Below, piece after piece: positions 1 through 8,559 of a stretch of DNA of 64,000 nucleotides (positions are counted from its first letter, which is position 1; the number at the start of each line of letters is the position of its first letter). Under the pieces are notes generated by a model, which did not search any database, was not told where the DNA came from, and saw only the letters and a list, made by a program, of their open reading frames with translations. This DNA is from Herbaspirillum sp. RTI4. GTDB lineage: Bacteria; Pseudomonadota; Gammaproteobacteria; Burkholderiales; Burkholderiaceae_D. Made by a program: the position numbers and the translations under genes. The stretch is from the NCBI RefSeq assembly GCF_034313965.1, contig NZ_JAVIWQ010000002.1, positions 3,720,001 to 3,784,000 of the forward strand. Direction: 5' to 3'.

Positions 1-30
1 TCGATGCGGGTTTACGAGATGCCACCGGTA

Positions 31-636
31 TCACATGGGTGTGAAACCCAACGCAGCGCGAAAGCGATTCTTAACAAATACCCCGTCACGAGGAGGTAGC
101 GCTCGCGGCAGCTCCTCAGCATGCACGAATACTTGCGCCAACAGAGAACCCTCACGTTTATTGATGAGAATAGCCAATGCTGTCAGATCGCCCGGCTGGC
201 AGACCGCAACAACATTTTCAATGCCACAGCCGCGTGCCACGGCAGCCATATCGGTTCCCAGACTGGTGTGGCTGCGCTGCATGCCGGTTTCGCCAAAGTG
301 ACCGTTGTCGATCACGATCACATTCAGGTTGGAAGGATGTTGCGCACCGATAGTGGCCAGTACCCCGAGACCCATTAGTTGCTCCCCGTCGCCGGTAATA
401 ACCAGGACCGTTTTGGTCGGTTGCGCAAGGGCGATGCCCAAACCAACGGCGGCGGCACCGCCCATGGCACCCCAGAGGTAAAAGTTTTCAGGGCGGTCAC
501 CGGCGGCAAACACGTCATAGGATGCGGAACCCAAACCAGTCACCACCAGTGCGCCCGGGCAGGCTGCGATTAGGTTTTTGACAAAGTCGCGGCGGTCGAT
601 GTTAGCGCTTTTGCGGGTATTTTCAGGATGCTTCAT
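31..636 (-). CDS. TPP-dependent decarboxylase, TPP-binding (beta-type) subunit
   Basis: This 201-residue protein has the thiamine-diphosphate motif GDGEQLMG followed about 20 residues later by VIVIDNGHFGETG, the layout of the small subunit of two-subunit sulfopyruvate/phosphonopyruvate decarboxylases. Such enzymes decarboxylate a 3-substituted pyruvate to an aldehyde in the cytoplasm. An in-frame start at 651 exists, but the ATG at 636 overlaps the stop of the partner gene (ATGA) and has GGAAGG eight bases before it, so 636 is preferred and translational coupling is likely. A short N-terminal stretch precedes the conserved domain. The family is clear; the substrate (sulfopyruvate, phosphonopyruvate or other) cannot be read from the sequence. 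Confidence 0.82.
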   Translation of the reverse strand: MKHPENTRKSANIDRRDFVKNLIAACPGALVVTGLGSASYDVFAAGDRPENFYLWGAMGGAAAVGLGIALAQPTKTVLVITGDGEQLMGLGVLATIGAQHPSNLNVIVIDNGHFGETGMQRSHTSLGTDMAAVARGCGIENVVAVCQPGDLTALAILINKREGSLLAQVFVHAEELPRALPPRDGVFVKNRFRAALGFTPM

Positions 637-1184
637 TTTTGACCTTCCCATTTCTTTTTACCGATCAGGCGCTGGCCCAACAGCACGACCACCGATTCTC
701 CACCTTCGAAGGCCGCATCAAAACCAGCGGACACAGTGGACTCAACTTCTTCCGGGCGATCCGCGCGCAAGACGGTGATGCCCATCAGTTCGATGGCAGC
801 TTGCGTCGCCTTGCCCATCGGCGATTGCCACTGGTTGAATTCAGCCCATTCCCCGCGCATGGTGACGATGGCAAAAAATGGGAAACGGCAATTTGAAATC
901 AGCGAAAACATATTGATGCAGTTGCCCACGCCACTGCTTTGCATCAGCAGTGCAGCGCGCTGACCGCCCAGCCATGCGCCACAAACCGTTGCCACGCCCT
1001 CTTCTTCCGTAGTCAGCACGATGCCACGCATGTCTGGATCGGCATGCACACGATTGATGACGTGCGAATGGCCGGCATCAGGCACATATGCCACCTGGCG
1101 CACGCCGCCCTCTTTGAGAATGGAAAAAATAGCCTCGCGCCAAGCGGGCTGTGCTTCCGTTGATGTAGTGCCAGAACTGTTCAT
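633..1184 (-). CDS. TPP-dependent decarboxylase, alpha-type subunit
   Basis: This 183-residue protein is the pyrimidine-binding partner of the downstream subunit. It shows the TTEEEG segment, where the family places the glutamate that activates the cofactor, and MQSSGVGNCINMFSLI, close to the signature of ComD/Ppd-type enzymes. The ORF is open to 1325, but the extra 47 residues are Ser-rich and unlike the family, so the ATG at 1184 is chosen. The two subunits form an operon with a 4-base overlap, read away from the divergent LysR gene, which probably controls it. The expected reaction is decarboxylation of a 2-oxoacid; the exact acid is inferred only from context. Confidence 0.8.
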   Translation of the reverse strand: MNSSGTTSTEAQPAWREAIFSILKEGGVRQVAYVPDAGHSHVINRVHADPDMRGIVLTTEEEGVATVCGAWLGGQRAALLMQSSGVGNCINMFSLISNCRFPFFAIVTMRGEWAEFNQWQSPMGKATQAAIELMGITVLRADRPEEVESTVSAGFDAAFEGGESVVVLLGQRLIGKKKWEGQK

Positions 1185-1376
1185 AAAATGAAATTCCCCG
1201 ATCGATGAGCTTGAGGAGGTATAGTAGGGCGCACCAAAAGCGGCCGTCCAATACTGAAATCTGTTTAGCCAATCAGTTTTCGGCATAGCAGGAAAACCAG
1301 CCCGTTGCCTTGGTAATACCGCCATTCAGACAGCGATGAAGTCAGTCGTTCATAAGAAAAATCAGGGAGAGTTTTT

Positions 1377-2309
1377 TTGGATGTCAAACAGTTGCGTGCT
1401 TTGCTCGCGATTGCTGAAACCGGCAGCGTGACGCGCGCTGCAGAGTTATTGCATATCGTGCAGCCAGCCGTCTCGCGCCAATTGCGCTTGCTGGAAGAGG
1501 ACATGGGCACTATGTTGTTTGCGCGCGGACGACGCGGCATGGAGTTGACTGCGGCGGGACATATCCTCGCCATTCATGCCCGTCGCGCGCTGCAGGAACT
1601 GGATCAGGCCAAGGCTGAAATCGTCCCGGCACCCGGCGCGGTCAGTGGCTCAGTTACCATCGGTCTATTGCCTAGCACCGGCGACCTGCTGGCAGCGACG
1701 TTGGTCACTTCGCTGAAGAAAAAATATCCGCAACTGACCGTTAATATTTCCATCGGCTATGCCGGTTACCTGCAGCAATGGCTGGAGGATGGTGATGTTG
1801 ATGTCGCGCTGCTGTACGACCCCAAGCCTTCGGCCGTGCTGGAAGTGCAAGCCTTGCTGGATGAAACCCTTTACTTGATCGGCTTACCCGACTGCAACCT
1901 CTCTGCAGGCGAAGCAATCGCTTTGCATGACATCGCTGAACTGCCGTTAATCTTACCCAGCCAGCCGCACGGTTTGCGCCTGCTGCTGGACCACGCTTGC
2001 GCGATGGCCAATATCCATCTATCGGTAGTGGCCGAAACCAATGCGATGAATGTGCAAAAAAATCTGGTTTATAGCGGCCTCGGTTTCACGATCCTGCCAG
2101 GCGTAGCTGTGTCTGACGATGTCGCAGTCGGCCGTCTGGTTGCCATCCCTGTTACCAAACCGGCTCTGCAACGAAAAATCGTGCTGGCCCTACCCCTGAC
2201 GCGACGCGCGTCGATCGCGGTGCGCTGTGCTGTCACCGAATTGCGCGAACTGATCAAAGACAAGATCATGCAGGGTGCTTGGTCTGGCGCAACTTGGCTG
2301 GCAGATTGA
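1377..2309 (+). CDS. LysR-family transcriptional regulator (TTG start)
   Basis: A 310-residue LysR regulator. The N-terminal winged helix-turn-helix is clear (residues 1-60, with GSVTRAAELLHIVQPAVSRQ), followed by a periplasmic-binding-protein-like effector domain. The start is TTG at 1377: AGGGAGA lies six bases upstream and the reading frame begins with the family's usual DVKQLRALL. An ATG four bases later is out of frame. It is divergent from the decarboxylase operon, so the roughly 190-base gap between the starts probably holds its operator. The effector is unknown; a substrate or product of the neighbouring catabolic genes is the natural guess. Confidence 0.9.
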   Translation: MDVKQLRALLAIAETGSVTRAAELLHIVQPAVSRQLRLLEEDMGTMLFARGRRGMELTAAGHILAIHARRALQELDQAKAEIVPAPGAVSGSVTIGLLPSTGDLLAATLVTSLKKKYPQLTVNISIGYAGYLQQWLEDGDVDVALLYDPKPSAVLEVQALLDETLYLIGLPDCNLSAGEAIALHDIAELPLILPSQPHGLRLLLDHACAMANIHLSVVAETNAMNVQKNLVYSGLGFTILPGVAVSDDVAVGRLVAIPVTKPALQRKIVLALPLTRRASIAVRCAVTELRELIKDKIMQGAWSGATWLAD

Positions 2310-2425
2310 TTCAGCAGCTTACCGACGATGGAATGCATGAAAGCGACGGCGTTATGGTTCGTCGATTCCCATCCGTCCTGAACACTCGTCGCCACAACTG
2401 CAATTTCTTGTGCACCCTCTGAATA

Positions 2426-2457
2426 CGACAAACCACCAAAATATCGGAGGTTTGTCG
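2426..2457. terminator. Hairpin between converging genes
   Basis: Nine-base arms CGACAAACC and GGTTTGTCG enclose a 14-base loop between the converging LysR and binding-protein genes. There is no clear T-run on either side, so its role as a bidirectional terminator is inferred from position. Confidence 0.4.
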
Positions 2458-2500
2458 ATCGCCTGGGCGCGTTAGCGTAGTGGTGGTTTTCTGCTATGGA

Positions 2501-3703
2501 TTATTTCCAGTAAGCGCACTTCGACTCTGCCTTACTCATGTACGCCTGGTCACCCGGAATCGTTTGTACGATTTTGGCGTAATCCCATGGATACTTGGAT
2601 TCCGCCGGTGTCTTCACTTGCATCAGGAACATGTCATGCACCATGCGGCCGTCCGGACGGATCGTACCGTTGGTCGCGAAAAAGTCATTGATCTTGTGCT
2701 CGCGCATATAGGCCATGACCTTGTCGGCATCGGTACCGACTGCCTTGACGGCGTTGAGGTAGTTGGCCACCGAGGATGCGTCGCCGGCTTGCAACGAAGA
2801 TGGCATCCTCTTGGTCTTTTCAAAGAAACGGCGCGACCATGCGCGCGAGGCGTCGGTACGGTCCCAGTAAAAGCCGTCAGTGAAATACAAACCCTGACTC
2901 TGTTGCAGACCCAGTGCGTGGATATCGCTGATGAACATCAGGATACCGGCTAGTTTCATCGTCTTGGAAATGCCAAATTCCTGCGCACCCTTGATGGCGT
3001 TGACCAGATCGTTACCGCCGGTGGCCAGGCCCAACACTTGCGCTTTCGATGCCTGGGCTTGCAGAAGAAACGAAGAGAAATCGGATGCTGACAATGGATG
3101 CTTCACTGCGCCCAGCACGGTGCCGCCATTGGCGCGCACGGTGTCAGCCGTATCTTTTTCCAGAGAATTACCGAATGCCACGTCAGCCGTCAGAAAGTAC
3201 CAACTTTTACCACCCTGCTTGGTCATCGCCGTCCCAGTGCCACGCGCCACCGACATTGTGTCGTAGGTGTACTGCACAGTGTAAGGATTGCAGTCCTCAT
3301 TGGTCAGGCGCGTCGTACCGCTGCCCGGCGAGAGAAAAACGCGCCTCTTGTCCATCGCAATTTTTGCAATCGCCAGACTGGCGGAGGAATTGGTGCCACC
3401 GACGATGACGTCGTAGCCGGCGTCATACCATTCGCGCGCTTTGCTGGCGGCGATATCGGCCTTGTTCTGGTGATCGATGAAGGTCAGTTCGATTTTCTTG
3501 CCATTGACGGCACCACCGGCATCCGCGATCGCCATCTTGATGGCTTCTACCCCGCCAGGGCCATCCAGATCGGCGTACACGCCGGAAATGTCGGTGATGA
3601 AACCGATACGGATGGTATCGCCGGCTGCAGATACGCGGCCGACGAACGTCAACGCCAGACTGGCTGCAATTGCACTGGTTAATACTTTCAATTTCACATT
3701 CAT
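2501..3703 (-). CDS. ABC transporter periplasmic binding protein, branched-chain type
   Basis: A 400-residue exported binding protein of the Leu/Ile/Val-binding type I fold. An N-terminal signal peptide (LTSAIAASLALTFVGRVSAA) is followed by the family opening IRIGFITDISGVYADLDGPGG. An upstream in-frame start exists at 3718, but GGAGAAG sits just before the ATG at 3703. No permease or ATPase gene is nearby, so it is an orphan component or serves a transporter elsewhere. It lies between the decarboxylase/LysR genes and the dehydrogenases and may bring in their substrate. Relatives bind amides, aromatic acids and other carboxylates as well as amino acids, so the ligand is open. Confidence 0.88.
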   Translation of the reverse strand: MNVKLKVLTSAIAASLALTFVGRVSAAGDTIRIGFITDISGVYADLDGPGGVEAIKMAIADAGGAVNGKKIELTFIDHQNKADIAASKAREWYDAGYDVIVGGTNSSASLAIAKIAMDKRRVFLSPGSGTTRLTNEDCNPYTVQYTYDTMSVARGTGTAMTKQGGKSWYFLTADVAFGNSLEKDTADTVRANGGTVLGAVKHPLSASDFSSFLLQAQASKAQVLGLATGGNDLVNAIKGAQEFGISKTMKLAGILMFISDIHALGLQQSQGLYFTDGFYWDRTDASRAWSRRFFEKTKRMPSSLQAGDASSVANYLNAVKAVGTDADKVMAYMREHKINDFFATNGTIRPDGRMVHDMFLMQVKTPAESKYPWDYAKIVQTIPGDQAYMSKAESKCAYWK

Positions 3704-3718
3704 GTCTTCTCCACTCAT

Positions 3719-4156
3719 TATTGGTTTTATCCTGCATCGCCAGTCTCTCGTACAACTGCGAGAATGACAATCAGGCTTTCTCGAACAGGGCCTCAGTCTA
3801 TTTAAAAGACCAACAGCTAGGGCCTGTTGACAATTAATTTATGAGAGGTGTTTCTCCCAGAAAGTGTGTCTGGGCCCTGCCAGTCTATTGCGACGAGTTG
3901 AAGCATTGCCTGACATGGCACGAATGTCCAATCATCGATTGTGATTGAGGTATGCGTAATTGCTATACATGCCAACCGGATTGAGACCACAATGAACTCC
4001 CCAGAAAAATACAGGCATGCGCAAATGTGATGGTTCAATCACAATCAGTCATTAGACGGGCGAGTACTACCGTGCAATGCTGGTGATCAATTTCACATCG
4101 GACACCGGGGCTAGTGTCCGTTTTTCATTCCAGCAGCAATCAAACAAAGGCAAGTG
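3719..4156. promoter_or_regulatory. Divergent intergenic region between binding protein and ALDH
   Basis: This 438-base gap separates two divergent genes. A TTGACA hexamer at 3828 and an imperfect palindrome (GAGAGGTGTTTCTC, 3842-3855) could be promoter and operator elements. No ORF in it looks real. The hairpin at 4099-4125 is listed separately. Confidence 0.35.
4099..4125 (+). terminator. Rho-independent-type hairpin in the leader of the aldehyde dehydrogenase gene
   Basis: Arms CGGACAC (4099-4105) and GTGTCCG (4114-4120) are perfectly complementary and are followed at once by TTTTT. The structure lies only 31 bases before the ATG of the aldehyde dehydrogenase at 4157, on the same strand, with no gene ending before it. 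It may be an attenuator; it could instead stop stray upstream transcription if the promoter lies inside the last 40 bases, which seems unlikely. Confidence 0.6.
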
Positions 4157-5587
4157 ATGACTCAGTACAAAAATCTGATCGCTGGCGAATGGGTCGCCGG
4201 CACCACAGAAGTCAAGAACATCAATCCATCAGATACCGATGACGTCATCGGCACCGCCTCCTACGCGAGTGTGAAACAGGTCGCCGATGCCATTGCCGCC
4301 GCGCGCGCCGCATTGCCGAAGTGGAATGTCGGCACCACGCAATTGCGCTCGGACGCCCTGTCCGCCATTTCCAATGAATTATTTTCCCGCCGCGAAGAAC
4401 TGGGCGAACTGCTGGCGCGTGAGGAAGGAAAGACTCGCGCAGAAGCCATTGGTGAAGTCGGCCGTGCCGCCAACATCTTTCGCTTCTTCTCCGGCGAAGT
4501 ACTGCGCATGCGCGGGGAAACACTGGCCTCCGTGCGCCCCGGCATTGATGTCACCATCACCCGTGATCCGGTCGGCGTCATCGGTGTGATCACACCCTGG
4601 AATTTCCCGATTGCGATCCCGGCCTGGAAAATCGCACCCGCATTAGCGTTCGGTAATGCCGTCGTATTCAAGCCGTCAGAACTGACACCTGGCTCGGCAT
4701 GGGCGCTGGCCGATATCATTTCACGTTCGGGCGTGCCGGCCGGCGTATTTAACCTGGTGCATGGCACTGGCGCCCTAGTTGGCGATGCCATCTTGTCAGG
4801 TGTCGATGCGATTACCTTTACCGGTTCGATCAAGACTGGTCGCCAGATCGTGCAGCGCGCAACAGAGCGCATGATTCACGTACAGGCTGAAATGGGTGGC
4901 AAAAATCCGCTGATCGTTCTGGATGACGCTGACTTCGACATCGCAGTCAATTGTGCTGTCGACGGCTCGTTCTTCCAGACCGGCCAGCGCTGCACCGCAT
5001 CGAGCCGACTGATCGTTACCGAAGGCATCCATGACCGTTTCGTCCATGCCGTAGCAGAACGCTTGGGCAAGATCATGACCGATCATGCACTCAAGGCTGG
5101 CACACAAGTTGGCCCGGTAGTCGACCAGCGTCAACTGGACCAAGATCTGCGCTACATCGATATCGGCGTGAGCGAAGGCGCAAAGGTACTGGTCAAGGGC
5201 GAGCTGCTCAAGCGCCCGACGCCTGGCCACTTCCTGTCTCCCACACTATTTACCGAAAGCACCAACCAAATGCAGATCAACCGCGAAGAAATTTTCGGGC
5301 CGGTTGCCGCCGTGATCCGCGCCAAAAATTACGAAGAAGCGCTGCATATCGCCAACGACACCCCGTTTGGCCTGTCCGCCGGCATATGCACCACCTCGCA
5401 AAAGCATGCACGCCACTTCCAGCAGCATTCGGAAGCCGGCCTGACGATGCTCAACCTGGCCACTGCTGGGCTTGACTATCACGTCCCGTTCGGCGGCCGC
5501 AAGGCTTCCAGCTACGGTCCACGTGAGCAAGGCACGTATGCGCTGGAGTTTTATACCATCGTCAAGACTTCCTATCTGAGCGTTTAA
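4157..5587 (+). CDS. NAD(P)-dependent aldehyde dehydrogenase, 2-oxoglutarate-semialdehyde dehydrogenase-like
   Basis: A 476-residue member of the ALDH superfamily with all catalytic features: PWNF (Asn149), KPSE (Lys172), EMGGKNP (Glu245) and GQRCTASSR (nucleophile Cys279). The segment around Cys279 (FFQTGQRCTASSRLIVTEG) is typical of the 2-oxoglutarate-semialdehyde dehydrogenase group, but substrates vary in that group and a C3 or sulfonated aldehyde is possible. The ATG at 4157 follows AAGG by six bases; a GTG just before it is less likely. It is followed by a dehydrogenase gene 100 bases downstream, probably in one transcript, and preceded by a terminator-like hairpin. Confidence 0.88.
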   Translation: MTQYKNLIAGEWVAGTTEVKNINPSDTDDVIGTASYASVKQVADAIAAARAALPKWNVGTTQLRSDALSAISNELFSRREELGELLAREEGKTRAEAIGEVGRAANIFRFFSGEVLRMRGETLASVRPGIDVTITRDPVGVIGVITPWNFPIAIPAWKIAPALAFGNAVVFKPSELTPGSAWALADIISRSGVPAGVFNLVHGTGALVGDAILSGVDAITFTGSIKTGRQIVQRATERMIHVQAEMGGKNPLIVLDDADFDIAVNCAVDGSFFQTGQRCTASSRLIVTEGIHDRFVHAVAERLGKIMTDHALKAGTQVGPVVDQRQLDQDLRYIDIGVSEGAKVLVKGELLKRPTPGHFLSPTLFTESTNQMQINREEIFGPVAAVIRAKNYEEALHIANDTPFGLSAGICTTSQKHARHFQQHSEAGLTMLNLATAGLDYHVPFGGRKASSYGPREQGTYALEFYTIVKTSYLSV

Positions 5588-5689
5588 TCGCTTTCCACAC
5601 TTTCGAAACAAACACGCAGCCCGTACTATCAATGCGACCGGTTCATTACCGGCGCACACCTCATCACACATAAAACTTCAGGAGACAGC

Positions 5690-6607
5690 ATGAGTAACGA
5701 CAAATCCCCCCTCAAGGTCGGCTTCATCGGACTGGGTCGCATGGGCTGCGGCATGGCATCCAACCTGGTACGCAAGGGCTTTTCGCTGAAGGTATTCGAC
5801 CTCAACACCAAGGCCGTCGGCCAACTGATAGAGTTGGGAGCGATTGCTGCCAAGGACGTAGCGGACGCATCGTCTGATGTCGACGTCATCATTACCATGC
5901 TACCCAATACCGCCGTCGTGCTGGAACTGATTGGCGGCATCAATGGCGTGCTAGCCAATGCAAAAGCGGGCGCGATTGTCATGGACATGAGTACGGTCGA
6001 ACCGGAAGCCACCGACCAACTGGCTGCTGCTGCATTGGCACAGGGCAAGTCCTTCGTTGATGCACCGGTAGGCCGACTGGCCAGCCACGCAGATCGCGGC
6101 GAATCGCTGTTCATGGTGGGTGGCACCGAAGCCGATTTCGCCAAGGTCACCCCCTTGCTCGAAGCCATGGGTACCACCATCCACCATTGCGGCGTAACCG
6201 GCACGGGCACCCGCACCAAGATCGTCAATAACTACCTGGCTGTCGTGTCGTGCCAATTGAATGCCGAAGCGCTGACACTGTCGCAACGCTTCGGTCTGTC
6301 GCTGGAAAAAACCCTAGACGTGATTTACGGCACCACCGCAACCAATGGTCAGCTCAAGATTGCATGGCCGGACAAAGTTCTGAAGGGCGACATCGCGCCT
6401 GGCTTCACCATCGATCTGGCACACAAGGATTTAACCCTGATCGTGGGTGCTGCCAACAGCGCCAAGTCACCGATGCCTATCGGCGCGGCAGCACGGGAAG
6501 CCTTCAGCACAGCCCGCGCACGTGGTTTCGGCGGCAACGACTTCTCCGCCATGGTCGACGTCCTATGCGAGCTGTCGAACACTGAAAAGCCTCGTCTGAA
6601 AAAATAA
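5690..6607 (+). CDS. Beta-hydroxyacid dehydrogenase, sulfolactaldehyde-reductase-like
   Basis: A 305-residue 3-hydroxyisobutyrate-dehydrogenase-family protein: Rossmann motif GFIGLGRMGCGMASNL (residues 11-26), catalytic Lys177 in GTRTKIVNNY, and a helical C-terminal domain. In most of the family the substrate loop reads DAPVSGG; here it is DAPVGRLAS. As I recall, E. coli YihU, a sulfolactaldehyde reductase, has DVPVGRTS there and shares WPxKVLxGD and IDLAHKDL, both also present here. This suggests reduction or oxidation of a C3 sulfonate or related 3-carbon aldehyde/alcohol. The start is the ATG after AGGAGA. Family is certain, substrate is inferred. Confidence 0.87.
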   Translation: MSNDKSPLKVGFIGLGRMGCGMASNLVRKGFSLKVFDLNTKAVGQLIELGAIAAKDVADASSDVDVIITMLPNTAVVLELIGGINGVLANAKAGAIVMDMSTVEPEATDQLAAAALAQGKSFVDAPVGRLASHADRGESLFMVGGTEADFAKVTPLLEAMGTTIHHCGVTGTGTRTKIVNNYLAVVSCQLNAEALTLSQRFGLSLEKTLDVIYGTTATNGQLKIAWPDKVLKGDIAPGFTIDLAHKDLTLIVGAANSAKSPMPIGAAAREAFSTARARGFGGNDFSAMVDVLCELSNTEKPRLKK

Positions 6608-7093
6608 GCGGTAACCCGCAGACAATATGACGTTGACCATGTTGACACCGAAACGGCGGCTACCATGACTTAATACAGGCAGCCGTTGCTGCTTATGGCG
6701 AGTTATTCAATTGCTATAGCCATTTCACTGCGGCAGTCTGGACTGCAAGTAACCAAAGGCAATTCCGCCGATGGGCACCCTTCTCAGACACATAGTTGAT
6801 GAACTGCGTGTTGCCCTAAACGTGAGCGCGTTGGTGTTACCGATTACGGGCAGACGCAGAGTTTAGTATGGGAGACCACATTGTCAAGAAGCGCTATTCC
6901 AGTGATCGTGTGGAACAGCGGCTCAAGTAGCGAGCTTGTCGGCAGCTTTGCCAAAGCTGTCAAATACACTTTTACATAACTTGATTTGTAAATTGAAAAA
7001 CAGTTTTTAATATGTACTTAACAAAAAAAGGCCGTGAGCTGTTCACAACTTGAGTTCCAAATTCTGGACTGAGGGCAGATCACCGAACCGGTA
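6608..7093. other. Intergenic region without a convincing gene
   Basis: No coding region is supported in these 486 bases. A short open stretch (6868-6930, beginning MGDHIVKKRYSSDR) is faintly like the start of an IS3-type OrfA but is too short to call. Base composition turns AT-rich from about 6960, marking the left edge of the decayed accessory island. Confidence 0.4.
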
Positions 7094-7327
7094 TTAACTC
7101 AAACCAACCAGCATCCATAATTTCCGGTGCGGTTCAATGCGTATATACCCGCGTTCATGATCGACTTCAATGGGCGTTTCGCCAGGCCATCGCGCAATGA
7201 CTTTGATGCTAACCGACACACCAAAAACCCGCGCCATCATACCTCTTGTGCTGCGACGTAGAACCAGCCTTGTCATCTCGGAATGTAGGTGAATTCGGGT
7301 AGCTAAAGCTGATTCGGAATGACTCAT
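7094..7327 (-). CDS. Small hypothetical ORF
   Basis: A 77-residue ORF at the AT-rich border of the accessory island. The stretch from TRLVLRRSTRG to YIRIEPHR has alternating hydrophobic residues like a small beta protein and faintly recalls CsrA, but the key positions do not match well. A start inside the ORF (Met18) is equally possible. It has no partner genes and may be spurious. Confidence 0.25.
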   Translation of the reverse strand: MSHSESALATRIHLHSEMTRLVLRRSTRGMMARVFGVSVSIKVIARWPGETPIEVDHERGYIRIEPHRKLWMLVGLS

Positions 7328-7556
7328 TGAAGGCTTCGATTTATGACGAAATCAATTACAAAAACGCTGTTTTTTTCTTTTATTTCAAAGCGGAATTTAG
7401 TAAAATAAAGTATGTTTTTCCACAAGAAAAACTACGCTATTTTCTTCTGAAATGCGTCTTCCTCGAGTTCGAATTTCTGACTATTCCGTCCAACGATACC
7501 TACATTTTCCAAGCACTGCTTCAGGCAACGCAATATTCACTCAGCAGTAGTCAAAG

Positions 7557-7919
7557 GCCATCGAAGCAAATACGAACTTCATTGAACGCGAGAAGTAAGA
7601 CGATCTCCAGCGCGTAACTGAACAAGTGGCGATGGGACACCATCTTCAGTTCGGCGCAAGCTCAGAAGAGATGCTGAATCAAGCTTTTCTATTCGATGAA
7701 GCAGGCGCATTGGAGCAATCGAACCCTAAATTAGAAGATATGGTGCCGGTATCGTCCCAGACGCCGTCGACAAATCAAGAAGTCTCTCTAAAAGTAGGCG
7801 ACTCGCGGCAAATTCAGCCTCGTTTACCGCCTGATTTCCCACGCTGCGGCCAAAGCCGAAAGCGTCGATGTATGCACAACACTGCGATGTTCAAAATCGG
7901 GGCAGTTGTTGGTGCATAG
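7557..7919 (+). pseudogene. IS66-family TnpC transposase, N-terminal relic
   Basis: One frame reads a degenerate IS66 TnpC start: a helical segment (AIEANTNFIEREK, then a TAA at 7596-7598, then DDLQRVTEQVAMGHHL) and the family hallmark FGASSEEMLNQAFLFDEA. Next come the acidic linker and a version of the RxPLPPxLPR motif (QIQPRLPPDFPRCG). The catalytic DDE part is absent. The in-frame stop and the truncation show it is dead. Another IS66 relic (TnpB) lies at 15511. Confidence 0.75.
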
Positions 7920-8163
7920 ACGCAAAAGCGACGATTAAAACAGGGGAATTCAACCGAAGTGATTATTTTTTAAGAGTAGGTTTGAAGGTATAGATATTTT
8001 TACGAAAAAATATAACAGCCTATAAATATTCCAATGAGATGGTAGAGAAATATTATTATAAAAATAAAAATCAGAATTTATTATTTGATTAACTATATCG
8101 CGAATATCTGTGCAGCCATATTAATTATTAACAAGTCAACACTATAAATATCAATGGGAAAAT
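7920..8163. other. AT-rich stretch without genes
   Basis: These 244 bases are strongly AT-rich, with runs such as TATTATTATAAAAATAAAAA. They probably hold the promoter of the ORF at 8164. No gene or repeat could be supported. Confidence 0.35.
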
Positions 8164-8559
8164 ATGATGCAATATTTCTGGCCAAGTCTTGTCAATAAAT
8201 ATAATCTCGGCGAAATCATGATCAGTCCAATTGATAATGATAAAAAAATAACTTCGTTACTGGGGAGCAACGATGAATTTGATTGGTATATTAACTATAT
8301 TGGTAGTCGCCATTGGCGATGCCTGAATGCTCATGATGCGAGGGTTTTCCAAATTGAAAGTCCTGGGAATGTCTCTGTCGCCTGGCTTTCGTGGCTAGGA
8401 CACAGAGGGTGTCGTTGGCATTGCGTCAATCATTTTCCGTTATCTGGCCCTACGATTTTGGCGTCTCATGATGTGGCCTTACAAGATGTTATTGATCGCT
8501 ATCAAATTGAATGGAAGTATCCATCTTCTCTTGAGATACGTTCGAAGCGATCTTCGTAA
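8164..8559 (+). CDS. Hypothetical protein, AT-rich, 3' end overlapping IS256 relic
   Basis: A 131-residue ORF with a plausible protein-like body (aromatic-rich, with DNDKKITSLLGSNDEFDWYINYIGS near the start split over residues 24-48) and AT-rich codons unlike the flanking chromosome. Its last 20 or so residues are antisense to the C-terminal end of the IS256 transposase relic, so the original gene was probably cut by that insertion near 8500. I do not recognise the family. Its position beside other defence-type remnants suggests acquired accessory DNA. Confidence 0.4.
   Translation: MMQYFWPSLVNKYNLGEIMISPIDNDKKITSLLGSNDEFDWYINYIGSRHWRCLNAHDARVFQIESPGNVSVAWLSWLGHRGCRWHCVNHFPLSGPTILASHDVALQDVIDRYQIEWKYPSSLEIRSKRSS

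Noticed and set aside
6868..6930. IS3-type OrfA start (KKRYSSDR)
   Set aside because: Only a few residues fit, and no further transposase sequence follows.
7094..7327. CsrA-like RNA-binding protein
   Set aside because: Only the spacing of hydrophobic residues is similar; the conserved N-terminal LxLTRRxGE and C-terminal HREEI regions do not match. Kept as a low-confidence hypothetical ORF.
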